Assembly (NCBI GenBank): GCA_900552775.1
Contig: USAP01000032.1
Location: 1 to 12,517, forward strand
Direction of reading: 5' to 3'
DNA from: an uncultured Eubacteriales bacterium
Lineage (GTDB): Bacteria; Bacillota; Clostridia; UMGS1883; UMGS1540
DNA length: 12,517 nucleotides
The position numbers and the translations under genes were made by a program. This document shows, in pieces, positions 8,446 to 12,517 of the stretch; the stretch's first letter is position 1; each line of letters begins with the position of its first letter. A model generated the notes under the pieces. It did not search any database. It worked only from the letters and a program-made list of their open reading frames with translations, and was not told the origin of the DNA.

Positions 8446-9192
8446 TTATCCTTCTGGCACCATAAAATTAATGCCCGCCTTAGCAGCCTGACTTAACTGG
8501 TATTTTCTTTTAATATGATACATTTTTCCGTCTTTTATAAAATGTGCTCCCGTTTGGTGAAATCTGAACGGGACATTTTTTTCAATGCACTGACGGCGGA
8601 TATCCAAAACCCATTCAAAATTACAGACGCGTGCGTCCGCACCCGATTCTCCGCTCACGGATACCTCTTCAATTTCTTCGTCGATATACGCTGAAATATC
8701 CATATGTTCAAGCATCGGCGCAACGATTATGCTTTTATGTTTTATCGGAAGACTTTTAAAAATCGGCAGTCTGTAATCTGCCATAGCCCGGTTTTCAACC
8801 GTGCAGCCGATAATCACATTATCAAACCCTTCTCCCCATTCCTGAGGCAAGCATTTTTCAAGCCTGTCTATACGCTTTGTGAAAAAATAAAACATCAAGT
8901 CCTGCCTCATACGCATCATTTCCCAGCATTCACCTCGCCACGGGTCTGCGTCTTCAAGCAGAAAATCCGAAGTGAAGCATGTAAACACAATTCTTCCTTC
9001 GGGGATTTTAAAGCTGCCGTCACGTTTTTTCTTAAGCGGTAAATTGAAATTTCCCGTTTTTCTGCATAAGCTGCTTGAAATATCAGCACCGTACATTTCG
9101 TCCTGCCTGTAAACATAGCAGTATTTGCACCCCGGGCTTATCTTTGTACAGCCGTGCCACGGATTCCAGTCTGCATAAATTTCCGTACGCAT
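8446..9192 (-). CDS. DUF5131 family (phage Gp37/Gp68-like) iron-sulfur protein
   Basis: A 248-residue soluble protein, of usual length for this family. The N-terminus WNPWHGCTKISPGCKYCY holds C15, C22 and C25 in a C-x6-C-x2-C pattern followed by Tyr, the family hallmark; it resembles a radical-SAM cluster site but is not the canonical C-x3-C-x2-C. FTKR (~104-107), IIGCTVEN (~126-133), SGESGADAR (~180-188, usually GGESG) and FHQTGAHF near 214 are further family motifs. The family is common in phages and bacteria and its reaction is unknown. The start is set by AGGAG at 9199-9203, 6 bases before ATG 9192. It begins 12 bases after the pflA stop on the same strand, so it is probably cotranscribed. 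Its stop lies 10 bases from the end of the convergent acyltransferase remnant, with no terminator visible between them. Confidence 0.85.
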   Translation of the reverse strand: MRTEIYADWNPWHGCTKISPGCKYCYVYRQDEMYGADISSSLCRKTGNFNLPLKKKRDGSFKIPEGRIVFTCFTSDFLLEDADPWRGECWEMMRMRQDLMFYFFTKRIDRLEKCLPQEWGEGFDNVIIGCTVENRAMADYRLPIFKSLPIKHKSIIVAPMLEHMDISAYIDEEIEEVSVSGESGADARVCNFEWVLDIRRQCIEKNVPFRFHQTGAHFIKDGKMYHIKRKYQLSQAAKAGINFMVPEG

Positions 9193-9204
9193 AAAAAGCT
9201 CCTT

Positions 9205-9933
9205 TCAGCGCTTTGCGGCACCCTTCATTATAACATCAAGCGCCCATGCGGCCTGTTCTTTTGTAGCGTCGGGCGTATCTTCCAGAGGATATTTTATACC
9301 GAGTTTTTCATACTTGTATTTTCCTAGAGAATGATACGGAAGCACTTCGGTTTTCTTAACATTTGACAGTGTTCCGATAAACTCTCCGAGTCTTAAAAGA
9401 GCGTCTTCTTTGAGCGTGATTCCCGGTACACCGACATGGCGTATCCACACGGGAACGCCTTTTTTATCAAGATACTTTGCAAATTCAAGGATATTTTCAT
9501 TTGACTGACCCGTAAGCTTTTTATGCTCATCGTTATCTATATGTTTTATATCGAGCATAACAAGATCCGTAACGGCAAGAAGCTTATCTGTTTTTTCGGT
9601 ATCATCGGGTCTGAACATAATTCCCGATGTGTCAAGACACGTATTTATGCCGTTGTCATGAGCCAAAGCAAAGAGCTCCGTTACAAATTCAATTTGCATC
9701 ATAGGCTCTCCCCCGCTTACGGTTATTCCACCTTCTTTTCCCCAATAGCTTTTATATCTTAACGCCTTTTTTATTATTTCTTCGGGCGTGTATTCGTCTC
9801 CTCCTCGCTCCCAGGTGTCGGGATTATGACAGTACTTACATCTCATTATGCAGCCTTTTGTAAAAACAACAAATCTTACTCCCGGTCCGTCAACAGAACC
9901 GAAAGTTTCAAACGAATGAATATATCCTTTCAT
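9205..9933 (-). CDS. pflA: Pyruvate formate-lyase activating enzyme
   Basis: A 242-residue radical-SAM enzyme (E. coli PflA has 246). It uses a 4Fe-4S cluster and S-adenosylmethionine to abstract a hydrogen from the C-terminal glycine of PflB, making the glycyl radical under anaerobic conditions. The cluster motif is CIMRCKYC (C28, C32, C35; C-x3-C-x2-C), preceded by SVDGPGVRFVVFTKGC, typical of PflA. SGGEP at 73-77 is the SAM-binding motif. VMLDIKHID, VWIRHVGVPG and VLPYHSLGKYKYEKLG are further family blocks. The start ATG 9933 has GGAGGT at 9939-9944, 5 bases away. It lies downstream of pflB on the same strand, the usual order, with a hairpin in the 97-base gap. It appears intact. Confidence 0.96.
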   Translation of the reverse strand: MKGYIHSFETFGSVDGPGVRFVVFTKGCIMRCKYCHNPDTWERGGDEYTPEEIIKKALRYKSYWGKEGGITVSGGEPMMQIEFVTELFALAHDNGINTCLDTSGIMFRPDDTEKTDKLLAVTDLVMLDIKHIDNDEHKKLTGQSNENILEFAKYLDKKGVPVWIRHVGVPGITLKEDALLRLGEFIGTLSNVKKTEVLPYHSLGKYKYEKLGIKYPLEDTPDATKEQAAWALDVIMKGAAKR

Positions 9934-9981
9934 GTTTTACCTCCGCTCAGCATATATATAATTTCAATTGGCTCAATAAAT

Positions 9982-10015
9982 TTTCAGCCATCGGTAATCC
10001 TGCCGATGGCTGAAA
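9982..10015 (-). promoter_or_regulatory. Perfect 13-bp hairpin between pflB and pflA
   Basis: TTTCAGCCATCGG (9982-9994) and CCGATGGCTGAAA (10003-10015) pair perfectly around an 8-base loop. In the direction of pflB-to-pflA transcription the hairpin is followed by ATTTATTGAG, which is too weak a U-run for an efficient terminator. A second, weak 7-bp inverted repeat (10018-10024 with 10034-10040) lies between it and the pflB stop. It could be a leaky terminator or a 3' stabiliser that lets pflB be expressed above pflA, a pattern known for pfl operons; that role is inference. A very weak TTGAGC/TATGCT-like pair follows before pflA and is not claimed as a promoter. Confidence 0.6.
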
Positions 10016-10039
10016 TCAAACTAAAGTTTTAGGTTAGTT

Positions 10040-12280
10040 TTACATTGTTTTGTGGCATGTTCTTGAAATAACATCAAGCTGCTGCTCTTTTGTAAGGTCT
10101 ATAAACTTTACGGCGTAGCCGGAAACACGGATAGTAAAGTTTGCATACTCTTCTTTCTCCGGATGTTCCATAGCGTCTATAAGTTTTTCTTTTCCGAATA
10201 CGTTAACGTTTAAGTGATGTGCACCCTGGTCAAAATATCCGTCGAGTACGTTAACAAGATTTGTAACACGCTCGCCTTCCTCATGACCCAAAGCATCGGG
10301 GCTGATTGTCTGAGTATTTGAGATACCGTCCAAAGCCCATTCATACGGAAGCTTTGTAAGTGAGTTAAGGGATGCAAGCAATCCGCTTTTCTCTGCTCCG
10401 TAGCTCGGGTTTGCTCCCGGTGAAAGCGGAGCGCCGGCAACTCTTCCGTCGGGCATAGCGCCTGTAGCCTTACCGTAAACAACGTTTGAAGTAATTGTAA
10501 GAATGGAAGTCGTAGCCTCCGAATCACGGTATGTGTGACGTTTCTTGATCATATCAAGGAATGTCTTAAGAAGCCATACAGCAATCTCATCTGCACGGTC
10601 ATCATCGTTACCGTAACGCGGGAAATCGCCTTCCGTTTCATAGTCAACGGCAATACCTGTTTCATCACGTATAACTTTAACTTTTGCATATTTAATAGCG
10701 GAGAGCGAGTCAACAACGTGTGAGAAACCTGCAATACCTGTTGCAAACGTTCTTCTTACATCGGTGTCTATAAGCGCCATTTCCTCTGCTTCATAATAAT
10801 ATTTATCATGCATGTACTGAATAAGGTTCAGTGTATTTACATAGAGACCTGCAAGCCAATCCATCATAGCAAGATATTTCTCAATTACTTCATCATAATC
10901 AAGATATTCGCTTTCGATAGGTCTGTATGCCGGGCCGACCTGCTCGCGAGTTTTCAAATCAACACCGCCGTTGATTGCGTAAAGCAAGCATTTTGCAAGG
11001 TTTGCACGTGCACCGAAGAACTGCATTTCCTTACCTGTCTGTGTTGCGGAAACACAGCAGCAAATTGAATAATCGTCTCCCCATACAGGTTTCATAACGT
11101 CATCGTTCTCATACTGTACCGAGCTTGTATTAATTGAAATATGAGCAGCATATTTCTTAAATGCTTCGGGAAGAGCGGACGAATAAAGTATGGTAAGGTT
11201 CGGCTCCGGTGAGGGACCCATGTTTTCAAGTGTATGAAGGAATCTGTAATCGTTCTTTGTTACCATCGAACGGCCGTCAACTCCGATACCGCCGACTTCA
11301 AGTGTTGCCCAAACAGGGTCACCCGAGAAGAGCTGGTTGTATGAAGGAATTCTTGCGAACTTAACCATACGCAGCTTCATTACAAGATGATCTATAAGTT
11401 CCTGAGCTTCTTTCTCTGTGAGCTTGCCGGCTTTCATATCTCTCTCCATGTATATGTCGAGGAATGTTGAAATACGGCCTATGCTCATTGCAGCACCGTT
11501 CTGAGTTTTAATTGCGCCGAGATATCCGAAATAGAGCCACTGAACGGCTTCGCGTGCATTTGATGCAGGCTTTGAAATATCGTATCCGTACATTTCAGCC
11601 ATTTCTTTAAGACCTGTAAGTGCCTTTATCTGCAAAGAAATTTCTTCACGCTGTCTTATAACGTTATCAGTCATAACGCCGTCGCCGCAGTTTGCAAAAT
11701 CATGTTTCTTTTCTTCTATAAGATAATCAATACCGTAGAGTGCAACACGTCTGTAGTCACCGACAATTCTGCCTCTTCCGTATGTGTCCGGCAGACCCGT
11801 TATTATTTTATTGTGTCTTGCCTTCTTCATTTCGGGAGTATATGCACTGAAAACACCGTCGTTATGAGTGCGGCTGTATTCAGTGAAGATCTTATGAAGT
11901 TCGGGATCCGGAGTGTAACCGTATGTCTGGCAAGCCTGCTCAGCCATCTTTATTCCGCCGAAAGGCATAAACGCTCTCTTGAGCGGCTTGTCCGTCTGCA
12001 AGCCGACAATCAGCTCCAGATTCTTGTTGATATAGCCCGGCTTATAGCCCGTCAGCGTGGAGACCGTATAGGTGTCGATGTCCATGACACCGCCGTAGTC
12101 CTGCTCCAGCTTGAGCATGGCGTTGACATCCTCCATCAAACGCTCCGTGCGCTTGGTCGGCCCCGCCAGGAAGGACTGATCCCCCGTATACGGTGTATAG
12201 TTCTTCTGGATAAAATCCGCCGTGTTAATCTCGTCTTCCCACTTGCCGCCGACAAATCCATTCCATTGTTCTGCTTGCAT
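10040..12280 (-). CDS. pflB: Formate C-acetyltransferase (pyruvate formate-lyase)
   Basis: A 746-residue glycyl-radical enzyme (E. coli PflB has 760). It converts pyruvate and CoA to acetyl-CoA and formate in anaerobic fermentation. The active site reads [14 protein letters not shown]408-C409 align with catalytic C418-C419 of E. coli, with an extra Cys at 407. The glycyl-radical site is RVSGYAV with G721, 25 residues from the C-terminus. [23 protein letters not shown] and [13 protein letters not shown] are further PFL blocks. The start chosen is ATG 12280, with AAAGGAG at 12290-12296; the frame extends to ATG 12331, but those 17 extra residues are unlike PFL N-termini and lack a binding site. 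Oddity: codons 10-100 end in G or C in 75 of 91 cases by hand count, against 25 of 50 in the next 50 codons. This marks a composition break near 11,980. The stop is TAA at 10040-10042. Confidence 0.96.
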   Translation of the reverse strand: MQAEQWNGFVGGKWEDEINTADFIQKNYTPYTGDQSFLAGPTKRTERLMEDVNAMLKLEQDYGGVMDIDTYTVSTLTGYKPGYINKNLELIVGLQTDKPLKRAFMPFGGIKMAEQACQTYGYTPDPELHKIFTEYSRTHNDGVFSAYTPEMKKARHNKIITGLPDTYGRGRIVGDYRRVALYGIDYLIEEKKHDFANCGDGVMTDNVIRQREEISLQIKALTGLKEMAEMYGYDISKPASNAREAVQWLYFGYLGAIKTQNGAAMSIGRISTFLDIYMERDMKAGKLTEKEAQELIDHLVMKLRMVKFARIPSYNQLFSGDPVWATLEVGGIGVDGRSMVTKNDYRFLHTLENMGPSPEPNLTILYSSALPEAFKKYAAHISINTSSVQYENDDVMKPVWGDDYSICCCVSATQTGKEMQFFGARANLAKCLLYAINGGVDLKTREQVGPAYRPIESEYLDYDEVIEKYLAMMDWLAGLYVNTLNLIQYMHDKYYYEAEEMALIDTDVRRTFATGIAGFSHVVDSLSAIKYAKVKVIRDETGIAVDYETEGDFPRYGNDDDRADEIAVWLLKTFLDMIKKRHTYRDSEATTSILTITSNVVYGKATGAMPDGRVAGAPLSPGANPSYGAEKSGLLASLNSLTKLPYEWALDGISNTQTISPDALGHEEGERVTNLVNVLDGYFDQGAHHLNVNVFGKEKLIDAMEHPEKEEYANFTIRVSGYAVKFIDLTKEQQLDVISRTCHKTM

Positions 12281-12289
12281 GGTTTCAAT

Positions 12290-12296
12290 CTCCTTT
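12290..12296 (-). promoter_or_regulatory. Ribosome binding site deciding the pflB start
   Basis: Read on the minus strand, AAAGGAG lies 9 bases before ATG 12280. It sits inside the longer open frame from ATG 12331, which has no such site, so it favours the shorter start [12 protein letters not shown], the usual form of clostridial PFL N-termini. Confidence 0.75.
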
Positions 12297-12315
12297 GCAT
12301 CAATTTCCAAGCCAT

Positions 12316-12516
12316 TTATGCGTCGATGCACATGGCCGCCCCACCGGTTTCCCGGAAGAGTTCGTTTCCAAATCCCCTGCGCTTCATATCCATTTTCACA
12401 TGGACTGTCCGCGCATAAATTGCCGAATCGATGAATCTAGAATATCTATCCTCGTATATATTGACTTTACCCCATCCCATGCATTCCTGCAATTCGTTTT
12501 TGGAGTCCCCGTCATA
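12316..12516 (-). CDS. C-terminal fragment of an unrecognised protein (runs off the right edge)
   Basis: On the minus strand a frame is open from the window edge for 66 codons and ends in TAA at 12316-12318, 35 bases before the pflB start. It contains the segments [20 protein letters not shown] and [16 protein letters not shown] and ends AAMCIDA. It is soluble-looking, with no membrane segment. I do not recognise the family. The short spacing and shared strand would let it precede pflB in one transcript. No promoter or terminator was seen in the 35-base gap. A chance open frame of 200 bases is possible but less likely, given a balanced residue composition. If the contig is chimeric near 11,980, this fragment belongs to the same foreign segment as the pflB 5' end. 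Confidence 0.5.
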   Translation of the reverse strand, partial: YDGDSKNELQECMGWGKVNIYEDRYSRFIDSAIYARTVHVKMDMKRRGFGNELFRETGGAAMCIDA

Positions 12517-12517
12517 T

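Noticed and set aside
9949..9961. Short TA repeat as a functional element
   Set aside because: It is only a few TA units in an AT-rich gap and no defined role can be supported.
9948..9980. Internal promoter for pflA (TTGAGC/TATGCT-like)
   Set aside because: The match is poor in both boxes and the stretch is simply AT-rich with TA repeats; cotranscription with pflB is the simpler reading.
12281..12331. pflB starting at ATG 12331 with a 17-residue extension
   Set aside because: The extension is unlike PFL N-termini, covers the AAAGGAG site, and lacks its own ribosome binding site.
11702..12418. A 238-codon open frame on the + strand antisense to pflB
   Set aside because: It lies wholly opposite pflB and its upstream fragment, has no ribosome binding site or recognisable domain, and is explained by biased codon use of the gene on the other strand.

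Overview
The window looks like a chromosomal piece of an anaerobic Clostridia-type Bacillota, possibly from a gut or other fermentative metagenome. The signs are purine-rich AGGAGG-like ribosome binding sites, a TTGAAA/TATGAT promoter, AT-leaning codon use, exported proteins with a copper-amine-oxidase-N 'stalk' domain, and pyruvate formate-lyase (PFL) metabolism. I cannot name the species. No tRNA, rRNA, CRISPR array or insertion sequence was seen, and no gap without a gene exceeds about 150 bases.

Left third (1-3730, + strand): two tandem genes for secreted modular proteins. The first enters from the left edge already inside its signal peptide; it has a bacterial Ig-like repeat and a C-terminal concanavalin-like domain. 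The second (742 aa) has a signal peptide, a duplicated stalk domain, a helical region with QxxDGGF-like repeats resembling alpha/alpha-toroid folds, and another concanavalin-like C-terminus. A strong hairpin terminator closes this unit. The architecture suggests binding or processing of extracellular polymer, but no catalytic family is identified.

Middle (3735-8435, + strand): a good sigma-A promoter drives an L-fucose/L-arabinose-isomerase-fold protein and then a cytoplasmic glycoside hydrolase family 2 enzyme with both catalytic glutamates. Together they could release and isomerise a sugar from an imported oligosaccharide; the sugar is not determined. Directly behind lies a membrane acyltransferase-3 remnant that lacks its N-terminus and seems frameshifted.

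Right third (8446-12517, - strand, convergent with the middle operon): pflB, pflA and a DUF5131 (phage Gp37/Gp68-like) iron-sulfur protein, in that transcription order. PflB makes acetyl-CoA and formate from pyruvate; PflA installs its glycyl radical. DUF5131 follows pflA by 12 bases and its job here is unknown. A perfect 13-bp hairpin lies between pflB and pflA. Upstream of pflB, the C-terminal 66 codons of an unrecognised gene run off the right edge.

The most notable anomaly is inside pflB: its first ~100 codons use G/C-ending codons heavily (ACG, CTG, GGC, GAG), then usage switches sharply to the pattern of the rest of the gene, at a highly conserved protein stretch. Either the gene is a recombinant mosaic or the contig is a chimera near 11,980.
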